The notes under the pieces are model-generated. The model had not been told where the DNA came from. It did no database searches and saw nothing but the letters and a program-made list of their open reading frames with translations. This document shows positions 1-8,421 of a DNA stretch of 64,000 nt, piece after piece. Within the stretch, counting starts at the first letter, position 1. Each line of letters opens with the position of its first letter. The translations under genes were made by a program, and so were the position numbers. The stretch comes from Micromonospora sp. DSM 45708 (GTDB lineage Bacteria > Actinomycetota > Actinomycetes > Mycobacteriales > Micromonosporaceae), in assembly GCF_039566955.1 (NCBI RefSeq), contig NZ_CP154796.1, positions 806,001 to 870,000 on the forward strand. The letters run 5' to 3'.

Positions 1-6
1 GGAGGA

Positions 7-840
7 ATGCGACAAAATGTCGGTGGCGAGCACCTGTCGGATAACCTCGGGGAGGTGGCCAGCTCACTGCGGACGCGGCGCGGCGGGGCCCGCCTGCGCG
101 CCGTCGCCCTGATCGGTATCGACGGTTCCGGCAAGACCACCCAGGCCCACCGGCTCGCCGAGGCGCTGACCGCCGCCGGCCACCGGGCCACCTACCACCG
201 CAACGCCGGCGGTCGACGCTGGCTCGGCCGGCTCGCCCAGCGGATCGGCCGGCCGGACGCGCAACGCCTCGTCGGGCGCGACGGCCTGCTCGCGGTCGAG
301 TCCGTCCTGCGGTGGCTGGCCATCGCGCTCGCGCTGCTGAGCTGCCTGGTGACCGGCCGGATGGCGGTGATGGACCGCTGGTCCGCCTGCCAGTACGCCA
401 GCATCCGGGCGCACGGTGGGCAGCGCTGGGAACGGCTGGCCCGGGCCGGCTACCGGCTCTTCCCGCCGCCCCGGGTCACCATCCTGCTGACCGTGGACCC
501 GGCCGAGGCGTACCGGCGGATCGAGCGGCGCGGCACCGACCACGAGAGCATGCGGTGGCTCGTCGCCGCCGACGCGGCCTACCGGGCGCTGCCGGAGTAC
601 GCCGGCTTCGTGGTGGTGGACGGCAGCGGCTCGCCGGAGGAGGTGTCCCGCCGGATCCGGGCGCACCTGAGCGAGTGGCTGCCGGACGATCCGCCGGCGG
701 TGGCCGGCCCACCCTCGGACGGCACCCCGCGCCCCGGCGGCGGCACCCCGCCCGGCGACGACGCCCGGCGGGACGGTGACGCCGGGCCGTCCGGCGGCGC
801 GGGACGGGACGGTCCGGTGCCGGCTCAGGCCCGCCCGTAG
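7..840 (+). CDS. thymidylate kinase-like P-loop nucleotide kinase
   Basis: The 277-residue protein has a clear Walker A motif, GIDGSGKT at residues 37-44, and a DRW triad at 123-125 where dTMP kinases carry DR(F/Y/W). These support phosphorylation of dTMP or a related nucleoside monophosphate. It is longer than typical Tmk (about 210 aa): the last 50 residues are a Gly/Pro/Asp-rich, probably disordered tail. The start is uncertain because the window begins 6 bases upstream with no in-frame stop; GTG at 55 is an alternative. It converges with the SDR gene and their 3' ends overlap by 16 bp. Confidence 0.8.
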   Translation: MRQNVGGEHLSDNLGEVASSLRTRRGGARLRAVALIGIDGSGKTTQAHRLAEALTAAGHRATYHRNAGGRRWLGRLAQRIGRPDAQRLVGRDGLLAVESVLRWLAIALALLSCLVTGRMAVMDRWSACQYASIRAHGGQRWERLARAGYRLFPPPRVTILLTVDPAEAYRRIERRGTDHESMRWLVAADAAYRALPEYAGFVVVDGSGSPEEVSRRIRAHLSEWLPDDPPAVAGPPSDGTPRPGGGTPPGDDARRDGDAGPSGGAGRDGPVPAQARP

Positions 841-1514
841 ACCGGGACGCTCGCGCCGCTCGTCGGTGCGGACTCCTCGCCGGCCAGGAAGTGGATCACG
901 GAGGCGATCTCGGCCGGCGGCACCCACCGCCGGTGGTCGGCCTCCGGCTGGGCGGCCCGGTTGGCCGGCGTGTCGATGACGCTGGGCAGCACCGTGTTGC
1001 AGCGCACGCCGCGTGTCCGGTACTCCACCGCGACCGCGTTGGCGAACGCCTGCACCGCGGCCTTGGCGGTGGCGTAGCCGGCCGCGCCGGGGAACGGCGC
1101 CACCGCCGCCCGTGCCGACACGCAGACCACCGCGCCGCCGCCGGCCGCGACCAGGTGCGGCAGCGCCGCCTGGGTGACCAGGTAGGTGGGGCGCAGGTTG
1201 ATCCGCAGCATCCGCTCGAACTCCTCGACCGGGGTCTCGTGCACCAGCCCGCCGCTGGCGTACCCGCCGACGAGGTTGACCACGGCGCGCAGCGGCGCCG
1301 CGGCCTCGGCGGTGGCCACCGTCACCGCCCGCGTCGCTCCCTCGGGGGTGAGCAGGTCCGCCACCACCCGGACCGGGCCGGACGGCTCCGGCGCCGTCTC
1401 CCCGCCCTCCCGTTCGGGTACGACCACCCGCCAGCCGGCCCGGAGGAAGGCGGCGGTGACCGCGCCGCCGAGCCCACCCGTGCCGCCGGTCACCAGCACC
1501 GTGCGATCCGTCAT
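825..1514 (-). CDS. SDR family NAD(P)-dependent oxidoreductase
   Basis: A classical short-chain dehydrogenase of 229 residues. It has the cofactor motif TGGTGGLG at residues 9-16, NLVGG near 80, a catalytic Ser near 133 and YATAK (Tyr147, Lys151). The substrate cannot be inferred. A TAGCGT hexamer lies 6 nt before the ATG with no Shine-Dalgarno, so the mRNA is probably leaderless. The 3' end overlaps the convergent kinase gene by 16 bp. Confidence 0.88.
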   Translation of the reverse strand: MTDRTVLVTGGTGGLGGAVTAAFLRAGWRVVVPEREGGETAPEPSGPVRVVADLLTPEGATRAVTVATAEAAAPLRAVVNLVGGYASGGLVHETPVEEFERMLRINLRPTYLVTQAALPHLVAAGGGAVVCVSARAAVAPFPGAAGYATAKAAVQAFANAVAVEYRTRGVRCNTVLPSVIDTPANRAAQPEADHRRWVPPAEIASVIHFLAGEESAPTSGASVPVYGRA

Positions 1515-1520
1515 GCGGAC

Positions 1521-1526
1521 ACGCTA
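1521..1526 (-). promoter_or_regulatory. -10 hexamer of a leaderless promoter for the SDR gene
   Basis: TAGCGT on the minus strand, 6 nt before the ATG at 1514. This spacing puts the predicted transcription start on the initiation codon. Confidence 0.5.
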
Positions 1527-1702
1527 ACCGCAGCGCCCGGAGGCGTCGCCGACGGCCGGCGGGGGTCCGTGGCACGCCGGACGGCGGACCCGCCGATATC
1601 CGACAGCACATCCGGCCGGCCGGCGACGCGACCCGGCCGGACCGTGGAGGCGGCCGGGCTGCGGTGATGGGACCCTGGACGCGGGGATCGGCCGCGGATG
1701 GC

Positions 1703-1763
1703 AGTAAATTTCCCGATACGCGGCGTCATGGTTGACGCTCACGCCCTCTGAAAGTAAGTTTCA
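1703..1763 (+). promoter_or_regulatory. paired operator-like boxes before the RpiR-murQ operon
   Basis: Two copies of AGTAARTTTC (1703-1712 and 1753-1762) lie exactly 50 bp apart in the same orientation. The downstream copy is the right part of a perfect inverted repeat, TGAAA-N5-TTTCA (1749-1763), ending 3 bp before the GTG start of the RpiR regulator. Being AT-rich in GC-rich DNA and next to a regulator gene, they are good candidates for autoregulation by that RpiR protein; the assignment is inference. Confidence 0.5.
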
Positions 1764-1766
1764 TCC

Positions 1767-2681
1767 GTGGCGAAGAGTCCGAAGATTTCTGCGAGTCACG
1801 AGCCCGGTGGACTGATCGTCCACATCAGCGGCCTCCTGCCGTCGCTGTCCCCGGCCGAGCAGCGGGTGGCCCGGCTGGTCGTCGCCGATCCGGCGGACGC
1901 GGCCCGGCGCACCATCACCGACCTCGCCACCGGCGCCGAGACATCCGAGGCGACCGTGATCCGGTTCTGCCGCTCGGTCGGCATGGACGGCTACCCCCAG
2001 CTGCGGATCCGGCTCGCCGCCGAGGCCGCCCGCCGGGTCGAGCCGCCGGACGCCCGGGTGGTCGGCGGCGACATCCCGCCCGGCGCCGACCTGGCCCAGA
2101 TCATCGCCACCATCGCGTTCAACGACGCACGGGCCGTCGAGGAAACCGCCGAGCAGCTCGACCCGGCGGTCTGCGAGCGGGTGGTCGAGGCGATCGGCGC
2201 GGCCGGCCGGATCGACGTCTACGGCGCGGGCGCCAGCGGCTTCGTCGCCTCCGACTTCCAGCAGAAGCTGCACCGCATCGGCCGCATCGCGTTCTACTTC
2301 CCGGACGTGCACACCGCGCTCACCTCCGCCGCGCTGCTGAGCCGCGGCGACGTCGCGGTCGGCATCTCCCACACCGGCACCACGTCCGACGTGATCGAGG
2401 TCCTGGAGCAGGCCCGGGCGCGCGGCGCCACCACCGTGGCGCTCACCAACTTCCCCCGCTCACCGATCACCGAGGTCGCCGACCACGTGCTCACCACCGC
2501 CGCCCGGGAGACGACCTACCGGTCCGGCGCGACGGCCAGCCGGCTGGCCCAGCTCACCGTGGTCGACTGCCTCTTCGTCGGGGTGGCCGCCCGGAGCCGG
2601 GCCCGCACCAAGAAGGCCCTCGAGGCCACCGCCGAGGCGGTCCAGTCGCGTCGGGTGGGTCCCGGGCGGAGGCGGGCATGA
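1767..2681 (+). CDS. MurR/RpiR family transcriptional regulator (HTH-SIS)
   Basis: The 304-residue protein has an N-terminal RpiR helix-turn-helix (SPAEQRVARLVVADP, then ATGAETSEATVIRFCRSVG) and a C-terminal SIS sugar-phosphate binding domain (DVYGAGASGFVASDFQQKL near 150). Such regulators sense phosphosugars. Its stop overlaps the ATG of murQ by 4 bp, so the ligand is probably MurNAc-6-phosphate or a product. Start GTG at 1767 places the upstream inverted repeat immediately before translation. It may repress or activate; the sequence does not decide. Confidence 0.9.
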   Translation: MAKSPKISASHEPGGLIVHISGLLPSLSPAEQRVARLVVADPADAARRTITDLATGAETSEATVIRFCRSVGMDGYPQLRIRLAAEAARRVEPPDARVVGGDIPPGADLAQIIATIAFNDARAVEETAEQLDPAVCERVVEAIGAAGRIDVYGAGASGFVASDFQQKLHRIGRIAFYFPDVHTALTSAALLSRGDVAVGISHTGTTSDVIEVLEQARARGATTVALTNFPRSPITEVADHVLTTAARETTYRSGATASRLAQLTVVDCLFVGVAARSRARTKKALEATAEAVQSRRVGPGRRRA

Positions 2682-3625
2682 CGGCGGGCCGGGTGGAGCG
2701 GGACGAGGTGACCGCGGCGCGTCCGGTGGTGCGGGTCGGCGCGCCGACCGAACGGCGTAACCCGCAGAGCGTCGACCTCGACCTGATGTCGACCCGGGAC
2801 GTGCTCACCGTGATCAACGAGGCGGACCGTCGGGTCCCGGCCGCGGTGGCCGCCGTCCTGGACGAGATCGCCGAGACCGTCGACCTGGCCGTGGCCGCGC
2901 TGCGCGGCGGACGCCGGGTGCACTACTTCGGCGCCGGCACCTCCGGCCGCCTGGGCGTGCTGGACGCGGCCGAACTGGCCCCCACGTTCAACTCGCCGCG
3001 GCACTGGTTCTGCGCCCACCTGGCGGGCGGTCCGGAGGCCATGTGGCGGGCCGTCGAGGACGCCGAGGACGACGAGCGCGGCGGCGCCGCCGAGGCCGCC
3101 GAGTGTGTGCGCGCCGGGGACCTGGTGGTCGGTCTGGCGGCCAGCGGGCGCACCCCGTACGTCCTCGGTGCGCTCGCCGCGTCCCGGTCCTCCGGCGCCG
3201 GGACGGTGCTGCTCTGCGCGAATCCGGAGGCCGAGGCCGCCACGTCGGTGGACGTGTTCATCGGGGTGGACACCGGACCCGAGGTGGTCACCGGGTCGAC
3301 CCGGATGAAGGCCGGCACCGCGCAGAAGCTGGTGCTCAACACGTTCTCCACGGCCGTGATGGTGCGTCTCGGCCGGGTCTACTCGAACCTGATGATCGAC
3401 ATGGTGGCCACCAACGCCAAGCTGCGCGGCCGGATGATCTCGATCCTGATGGAGGCCACCGGCTGCGCCGAGGAGGTCTGCGCCGTCGCGCTGCGGGAGG
3501 CCGACGGCGACCTCAAGACCGCCCTCGTCTCGCTGGTCTCCGGCGCCGAGGTGCCGGCCGCCCGGGCCGCCCTGGCCCGCGCCGCCGACCAGGTCCGCGG
3601 CGCCCTGGCCCTGCTCGCCTCCTGA
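2678..3625 (+). CDS. murQ: N-acetylmuramic acid 6-phosphate etherase
   Basis: MurQ cleaves the lactyl ether of MurNAc-6-phosphate, giving GlcNAc-6-phosphate and D-lactate during peptidoglycan recycling. The family signature TERRNPQSVDLDLMST appears near residue 25, the SIS-fold segment HYFGAGTSGRLGVLDAAE near 87, and the TGSTRMKAGTAQK segment near 207. Its 315 residues match the family. The ATGA overlap with the RpiR gene indicates translational coupling. An 11-bp hairpin terminator follows 15 bp after the stop. Confidence 0.95.
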   Translation: MTAGRVERDEVTAARPVVRVGAPTERRNPQSVDLDLMSTRDVLTVINEADRRVPAAVAAVLDEIAETVDLAVAALRGGRRVHYFGAGTSGRLGVLDAAELAPTFNSPRHWFCAHLAGGPEAMWRAVEDAEDDERGGAAEAAECVRAGDLVVGLAASGRTPYVLGALAASRSSGAGTVLLCANPEAEAATSVDVFIGVDTGPEVVTGSTRMKAGTAQKLVLNTFSTAVMVRLGRVYSNLMIDMVATNAKLRGRMISILMEATGCAEEVCAVALREADGDLKTALVSLVSGAEVPAARAALARAADQVRGALALLAS

Positions 3626-3640
3626 ACCCACCCGATTCCC

Positions 3641-3668
3641 ACCCGCCGGGCGCATCCGCCCGGCGGGT
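3641..3668 (+). terminator. hairpin terminator after murQ
   Basis: Perfect inverted repeat: ACCCGCCGGGC, a 6-nt loop, GCCCGGCGGGT. There is no T tract, as is common in actinobacteria. Confidence 0.7.
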
Positions 3669-4068
3669 GCGACGCGTATCACGGGGCGGGAGGGGACGGC
3701 TCTCCCGCTACGGATTGTTCAACGAGGCGGAGGGTAATCCTTCCCGTGGCTGAACCGACCGGTCCACGGGCGCGTATCACGCAGTGACCAGGATCCCAAT
3801 GCGGCGGTGACGCGGCTCGCTGTGTTCATGGAACAGGCAATGGTGCCATTCCATGGGCGGACGGTGATTCCGCTGCTCCGGACCCCGCTCACCAGGGGGT
3901 CCGCGGCCCGCCCGGGCAGGGGTCCTGACAGGAAACATGGACCGGGCTCTCAGGTAGCACTCAGGCATTCGTGACAGTTTCGACTCACGACATGGAATCC
4001 CCGACACGTCTCATCTGTTGTGTAGGTGTCAGCACCTACGGGCACAGCGGAGGTTACGGGGAGGGCTG
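3669..4068. other. 400-bp gene-less region before the sigma factor gene
   Basis: I see no supportable gene here. It is AT-richer than its surroundings. It holds an ECF-type promoter candidate at 3994-4019 and a 7-bp stem-loop (GTAGGTG, TCAG, CACCTAC; 4022-4039) in the likely 5' leader. The length suggests several promoters for the sigma gene. Confidence 0.5.
3994..4019 (+). promoter_or_regulatory. candidate ECF-sigma promoter of the sigma factor gene
   Basis: GGAATC (3994-3999), a 17-bp gap, then GTT (4017-4019). This resembles the GGAAC-N16/17-GTT pattern read by SigE/SigH-like ECF factors, which are known to transcribe sigB in mycobacteria. Similarity of pattern only. Confidence 0.3.
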
Positions 4069-5070
4069 ATGAACGTGGGGATGGCAAGGAACCGGGCAAC
4101 CGGCGCGAGCGAGGGGACCGTGGCAATCGTGGACAAGAACATCGGCATGCGTACCGACGAGGTCGCCGAGGAGCGGGACCTGGTCGGCGTCTACCTGCAC
4201 GAGATCTCCCGGACGCCGCTGCTGGACGCCGCCCGGGAGGTGGACCTCTCCAAGTCGATCGAGGCCGGCCTCTACGCCGAGCACCTGCTCGACTCCGACC
4301 GGATCCCCGACGGGGCCACCCGGGAGGAGCTGGAGCGCGTGGTCGCCGACGGCGAGCGGGCGAAGGACCTGTTCATCCGCGCGAACCTGCGGCTGGTCGT
4401 CTCCATCGCCCGACGCTACGTGCGCTCCGGCATGCCCATGCTGGACCTGATCCAGGAGGGCAACACCGGCCTGGTCCGGGCGGTCGAGAAGTTCGACTAC
4501 GAGCGGGGCTTCAAGTTCTCCACCTACGCGACCTGGTGGATCCGGCAGGCCATCAGCCGGGCGATCGCCCAGCAGGAGCGGACCGTACGGCTGCCCGTGC
4601 ACCTGGTGGAGGACGTCAACCGGATGCGCAACGTGGCCCGGCAGCTCACCCGCGAGCTGGGCAGCGACCCGGAGCCCGAGCAGATCGCGGCCTCGCTCGG
4701 CGTCACCGTCGAGCGGGTCAACGAGCTGGTCCGCTGGTCGCAGGACACCGTCTCGCTGGACACCCCGGTGGGCGACGACGGTGACACCAACCTCGGTGAC
4801 CTGGTCGCCGACAGCGACGCCCCGTCGCCGGAGGAGATCGTGCTCACCGGCCTGGAGCGGCAGCGGATCGAGGGGCTGCTCAACCACCTCGACGACCGGT
4901 CGGCCGGCATCATGCGGGCCCGCTACGGCCTGGAGGACGGGCGGGAGCACTCGCTGACCGAGGTCGCCTCCCGGTTCTCGCTCTCCCGCGAGCGGATCCG
5001 CCAGCTCGAGATCCAGGCCCTCGGCCGGCTCCGCGAGCTGGCCCGCGCCGAGGGGTTGCAGGCGGCCTGA
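4069..5070 (+). CDS. RNA polymerase group 2 sigma factor (RpoD family, SigB/HrdD-like)
   Basis: This 333-residue sigma-70 factor has region 1.2 (DLVGVYLHEISRTPLLDAAR), region 2 (NLRLVVSIARRYVRSGMPMLDLIQEG and YATWWIRQAISRAIAQQERT), region 3, and region 4.2 (LTEVASRFSLSRERIRQLE). It lacks the long acidic region 1.1 of the primary sigma, so it is a non-essential, stress- or stationary-phase-type factor. ATG 4069 was chosen because GGGGAGGG lies just upstream; a longer frame opens at TTG 4018. A 16-bp stem terminator follows. Confidence 0.9.
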   Translation: MNVGMARNRATGASEGTVAIVDKNIGMRTDEVAEERDLVGVYLHEISRTPLLDAAREVDLSKSIEAGLYAEHLLDSDRIPDGATREELERVVADGERAKDLFIRANLRLVVSIARRYVRSGMPMLDLIQEGNTGLVRAVEKFDYERGFKFSTYATWWIRQAISRAIAQQERTVRLPVHLVEDVNRMRNVARQLTRELGSDPEPEQIAASLGVTVERVNELVRWSQDTVSLDTPVGDDGDTNLGDLVADSDAPSPEEIVLTGLERQRIEGLLNHLDDRSAGIMRARYGLEDGREHSLTEVASRFSLSRERIRQLEIQALGRLRELARAEGLQAA

Positions 5071-5091
5071 CCTGGTAGTAATGGAAACGAC

Positions 5092-5130
5092 GAAACGGCC
5101 GGCGTCCGACAGGGGGACGCCGGCCGTTTC
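5092..5130. terminator. bidirectional terminator between sigma factor and peptidase genes
   Basis: A perfect 16-bp inverted repeat (5092-5107 and 5115-5130) with a 7-nt loop. GAAAC at one end gives GTTTC at the other. It lies between convergent genes and can serve both strands. Confidence 0.85.
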
Positions 5131-5141
5131 GCTGTCGACGA

Positions 5142-6107
5142 TCAGACCCGGCCGTAGCCGGCGATCGACATGATGTTCATGCCGCGCTTGCTGACGTTGC
5201 GGCCTGCGCTGGGCGCGTCGATGATCTGGCCCCCGCCGACATAGAGCGCGACGTGCCCGAGCCCGGAGTAGAACACCAGGTCACCCGGTTGCAGCGCGCT
5301 GCGGCTGATCCGGGTCGTGGCGCTCCACTGGGCCGCCGCGTTGTGCGGCAGCGACTTCCCGGCGGCCCGCCAGGCGGCCAGCGTCAGGCCCGAGCAGTCG
5401 TAGCTGCCGGGGCCTTCGGCGCCCCACCCGTACGGCTTGCCGACCGCGCCGTAGGCGTACCGCACCGCCACTCCGGCCTTGCCGGAGACGGCCGGCGGCG
5501 TACCCGCCGAACTCGCCCTGGCCGGCGCCTCGGTGGCCCGTCCGTATGCCTGGCGGCGCATCTCGTAGAGGCGGGACAGGTCCGCCTCGATCCGCTTCTT
5601 GCCGGCGGCGAGCTGCTTGGCCTGCGCCGCCTCCCGGGCCAGCGTGACGTCCAGCTTGGTCTTCTGGTCGATCAGCCGGCGCTGGTCGGCGGTGAAGCCG
5701 GTGATGGTGCGCTGCCGCTGGCGGGTGAGCTGGTCGAGCGTGCCCAGCCGTTCCGGCAGCGCGGCGGTGCCGCCCGGCTCCAGCAGCGCCGCCGCGGTGC
5801 GCATGCCACCGGTCTTGTACGCCGTGGCGGCCAGCACGCCCACGTCGGCGCGACTCCGCTCGGCCTGTTCCTGCAACGGGCCGATCCTGGCCTCCAACGT
5901 GGCGGCCACGGCCTTGTTGGCCTTGATGTCTTCGTTGAGCTTGTTGTAGGACTCGACGATTCGCTCCAGCTCAGTCGAGGACTTCTCGATCTGCTTCGTC
6001 AGCTCGGCGGGGGTGGGCTCGGCCCGAGCCACCGACGCCGGGGCGAGCAGCGCGGCCGACAGGCCGGCCACCGCCAGCGAGCGGAGCAGCATCCGTAAGG
6101 ACGACAA
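5142..6107 (-). CDS. secreted NlpC/P60 (C40) peptidoglycan hydrolase with coiled coil
   Basis: Sequence order: a signal peptide (MLLRSLAVAGLSAALLAPASVARA), a long charged coiled coil of about 160 residues, a short linker, and a C-terminal NlpC/P60 domain with the catalytic Cys in YDCSGL and His in GHVALYVGGG. This is the RipA-like architecture of endopeptidases cutting the peptide stem, important in cell separation. Start is uncertain: TTG 6107 has GAGAGGAG 10 nt upstream; ATG 6092 and GTG 6128 are alternatives. A minus-strand TAGGTT (6213-6218) and a hairpin (6173-6190) lie in the upstream region. Confidence 0.88.
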   Translation of the reverse strand: MSSLRMLLRSLAVAGLSAALLAPASVARAEPTPAELTKQIEKSSTELERIVESYNKLNEDIKANKAVAATLEARIGPLQEQAERSRADVGVLAATAYKTGGMRTAAALLEPGGTAALPERLGTLDQLTRQRQRTITGFTADQRRLIDQKTKLDVTLAREAAQAKQLAAGKKRIEADLSRLYEMRRQAYGRATEAPARASSAGTPPAVSGKAGVAVRYAYGAVGKPYGWGAEGPGSYDCSGLTLAAWRAAGKSLPHNAAAQWSATTRISRSALQPGDLVFYSGLGHVALYVGGGQIIDAPSAGRNVSKRGMNIMSIAGYGRV

Positions 6108-6391
6108 GAGCGGAAAGCTCCTCTCCACGGTCGGCGGGCCGCGTCTGGACGACCCGTCGACGCCGGACCGGCGCCATCCGGGCGGATGGCGGTCGACCGG
6201 ACCGACCTGGACAACCTAACCCGTGATTGGAGTGAACGGGAGTTCAAGCAGGGGCGAAAGTTGGCAAAGTGTCGGAAAGTGACAATGATGACGTTCACGA
6301 TCGGTGACCGTTTCCGGCATGGCTAATGCGTCACACAATGGGACGCGGATCCGGGAATCCCATCGCGGGATCCCTGCCCCGGGAGGCCACC

Positions 6392-6889
6392 GTGCAGACC
6401 GACCGCTCCGCCACCCCACCACCCCGCGCGACCGCACCCGGCCTGCTGTACGCCCGGCCCGGCATCGTCGTCACCGCCGAGCGCTTCACCGTCGGCCGCA
6501 CCAGCTGGCCGGTCGCCGAGATCACCCAGCTCCGGACCGCCCGCGGACCGCACGACCGGCTCGCCCTCCGGGCGGTCGCCGTCACCGCCGCGCTCATCGC
6601 GTCGGCCGGACTGCTGCTCGGCTTCACCGGCGGCCTGCAACGGCTCACCGCCGGGGCGTACCTCACGCTCGGCGCGGTGGGGCTGCTGCCGCTGCTGCTC
6701 GTGCTCGTCGGCGACCGCTGGCGGCCCCCGGCGTACGAGCTGTGGGGCCGCCTCCGGGGCACCGAGGAACTGCTGTTCAGCAGCGACGACGAACGGCAGT
6801 TCGAGCAGGTCGCCGACGCGCTGCGCCAGGCCCGGGAGCGGAACCGGACCGACCCGCCGGGCACCGGCCCGTGGCGGCCGGCGCGCTGA
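6392..6889 (+). CDS. DUF6232-like small membrane protein
   Basis: The protein has about 165 residues. The N-terminal part (LLYARPGIVVTAERFTVGRTSWPVAEITQLRTAR) resembles the beta-rich start of DUF6232 proteins, from memory. Two hydrophobic helices follow (VTAALIASAGLLLGFTGGL and LTLGAVGLLPLLLVLVG), then a soluble C terminus. GTG 6392 was chosen because GGGAGG lies 5 nt upstream; the frame is open from ATG 6326. Function unknown. Confidence 0.7.
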   Translation: MQTDRSATPPPRATAPGLLYARPGIVVTAERFTVGRTSWPVAEITQLRTARGPHDRLALRAVAVTAALIASAGLLLGFTGGLQRLTAGAYLTLGAVGLLPLLLVLVGDRWRPPAYELWGRLRGTEELLFSSDDERQFEQVADALRQARERNRTDPPGTGPWRPAR

Positions 6890-6896
6890 GCCCCGA

Positions 6897-7226
6897 TCAG
6901 CCGGCGACCGGCTCCGGGGTGCGCGCCCGGCGCTCGGCGGCCACCCAGTGACTCACCCGCCGCTCCGCGTAGAACGAGACGAACGGCACGGTGCCGGCCA
7001 GCATCACCAGCAGCATCCGCTTCAGCGGCCAGTCGGCCCGGCGGGACAGGTCGAACGTCAGCGCCAGGTAGAGCATGTAGAGCCAGCCGTGCGCGACCCC
7101 GACCACGGCCACCACGCTCGGGTTGTCGAAGCCGTACTTCAGCGGCATGCCGATCAGGACCAGCACCACCAGCGCCACGCCCACGATCCAGGCGATCACG
7201 CGGTACCGGGTAAGGGCTCCGCCCAC
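6897..7226 (-). CDS. DUF3817 integral membrane protein
   Basis: A 109-residue protein with three hydrophobic helices and the DUF3817 features PLKYGFDNP, VVGVAHGWLYMLYL and PFVSFYAERR. It is widespread in actinobacteria with no known function. GTG start, GGAAGGA upstream. It follows the next membrane-protein gene by 25 bp on the same strand and is probably co-transcribed with it. Confidence 0.85.
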   Translation of the reverse strand: MGGALTRYRVIAWIVGVALVVLVLIGMPLKYGFDNPSVVAVVGVAHGWLYMLYLALTFDLSRRADWPLKRMLLVMLAGTVPFVSFYAERRVSHWVAAERRARTPEPVAG

Positions 7227-7251
7227 CGTCGTCCGTCCTTCCGTACCGGCC

Positions 7252-7671
7252 TCAACCGGGATAGTCGCCGGGCCGGGCGCCCGGATTGGCGTTCAACCAG
7301 GAAAGGTAGCGGTTGTACGCGGCCAGCTCGCCGTCGTCCGCCCCCTCGGTCGGGGTCGACGGCACCCGGGCGACGCGCACCGGCCGGCGTACCGCCGGGG
7401 TCGCCGCGACCGGCTCGTCGCCGGCGGTCGCCGACGGCGCGTCCTCCGCCGGCGCACCGGGCGCGGCCCGCAGCGCCTGCCGCACCTCGCGCCACCAGAC
7501 GAAGACCACGAAGCCGGCGAAGACCGGCCACTCGATCGCGTAACCGAAGCTCAACGCGTTGCCCCCGGCGGCGCGGGTGACCTGCCACCAGCCCAGCCCG
7601 AGGAACCCCACCACCAGCACGACCATGGCCACGTGGCGGGCGATCCACGCCGGTGTCCGGAGCCGCTGCAT
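7252..7671 (-). CDS. small membrane protein of unknown function
   Basis: A 139-residue protein with two N-terminal hydrophobic helices ([21 protein letters not shown] and [15 protein letters not shown]), an Ala/Pro-rich linker, and a C-terminal motif [26 protein letters not shown] recognise the arrangement as conserved in actinobacteria but know no function. It probably forms an operon with the DUF3817 gene downstream. TACCCT lies 7 nt before the ATG, suggesting a leaderless start. Confidence 0.75.
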   Translation of the reverse strand: MQRLRTPAWIARHVAMVVLVVGFLGLGWWQVTRAAGGNALSFGYAIEWPVFAGFVVFVWWREVRQALRAAPGAPAEDAPSATAGDEPVAATPAVRRPVRVARVPSTPTEGADDGELAAYNRYLSWLNANPGARPGDYPG

Positions 7672-7678
7672 GTCGTCG

Positions 7679-7684
7679 AGGGTA
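7679..7684 (-). promoter_or_regulatory. -10 hexamer of a leaderless promoter
   Basis: TACCCT on the minus strand, 7 nt before the ATG at 7671. Confidence 0.45.
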
Positions 7685-7793
7685 CCGGGGCCGGTGGCCG
7701 TCTCCGACGCGGCGTCGTAGGTGGCGTGGGTTTGGTGACACAGCGGTTGGGCATCCGTCTAGTCGCCAGCCCGAACGAGACGAGGGGGCGACG

Positions 7794-8093
7794 ATGACCG
7801 AATCGGTACGCCGGGACGCCAGCCCGGAACAGCGCGTCACCGAGTGGGACGGTGACCACCCCCGGACCACAGCCAACGACGACGACGTGCCCGGGGTGGA
7901 TCCCGCCGAGCTGAGCGACGAGGACCTGATCCGGGAGGTGCGCAGCCTGCACCGGACCCGGCTGGACACGCTGCGGCACGCCACCGACTCCGCGCTCGCC
8001 AACCACCTGCGCCGCACCGCCGAGCTGGAGACCGAGTACCTGGCCCGGCACCCGGGCCGGGAGATCGACCCGCACCGGCTGCGGGACGCCTGA
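7794..8093 (+). CDS. small DUF6158-like protein
   Basis: A 99-residue soluble, charged protein. The core PAELSDEDLIREVRSLHRTRLDTLRHATDSALANHLRRTAELE followed by EYLARHPGREIDPHRLR resembles DUF6158 from memory. No catalytic motif is visible. ATG 7794 has GAGGGGG upstream. Its stop shares one base with the ATG of the next gene, so three small genes run as an operon (7794-8982). Confidence 0.7.
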   Translation: MTESVRRDASPEQRVTEWDGDHPRTTANDDDVPGVDPAELSDEDLIREVRSLHRTRLDTLRHATDSALANHLRRTAELETEYLARHPGREIDPHRLRDA

Positions 8094-8410
8094 TGGCCAG
8101 CCACGCCGAGCGCGGCATGTCCGCACCGCCCGAGGTGGTGTTCAACACCGCCACCGACCCGGACCGGTCCGCCGCCTGGCTCCCCGACGAGCTGCGCGGC
8201 TCCGGCGCCTGCCGGGTGGAGGTGCTCGACGCCGACGACATGCGGGCGCGGTGGAGCAGCGCCGACTGGTCCGCGGAGATCGACGTGGAACCGGCCGATG
8301 CCGGCGGCGCCCGCGTCCGGCTGGACCTGGCCGGCCCGGACCACGGCCTGGCCGACGAGATCCTGGCCAACCTCGACCGCGAGGTGGCCGAGAACCTGAC
8401 CGCCGGTTGA
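8093..8410 (+). CDS. SRPBCC-like (START-fold) small protein
   Basis: A 105-residue protein opening with SAPPEVVFNTATDPDRSAAWLPDELRG, the usual start of SRPBCC/polyketide-cyclase-like ligand-binding proteins, and ending with a helix (LADEILANLDREVAENL). It is shorter than typical members (140-150 aa), so the fold is compact or incomplete. It overlaps the preceding stop by one base. The ligand is unknown. Confidence 0.65.
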   Translation: MASHAERGMSAPPEVVFNTATDPDRSAAWLPDELRGSGACRVEVLDADDMRARWSSADWSAEIDVEPADAGGARVRLDLAGPDHGLADEILANLDREVAENLTAG

Positions 8411-8421
8411 GCCCGGCCGCC

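Noticed and set aside
6129..6325. c-di-AMP (ydaO-type) riboswitch before the NlpC/P60 peptidase
   Set aside because: Such riboswitches often precede actinobacterial wall hydrolases, but the conserved motifs are not visible; only one hairpin (6173-6190) is seen.
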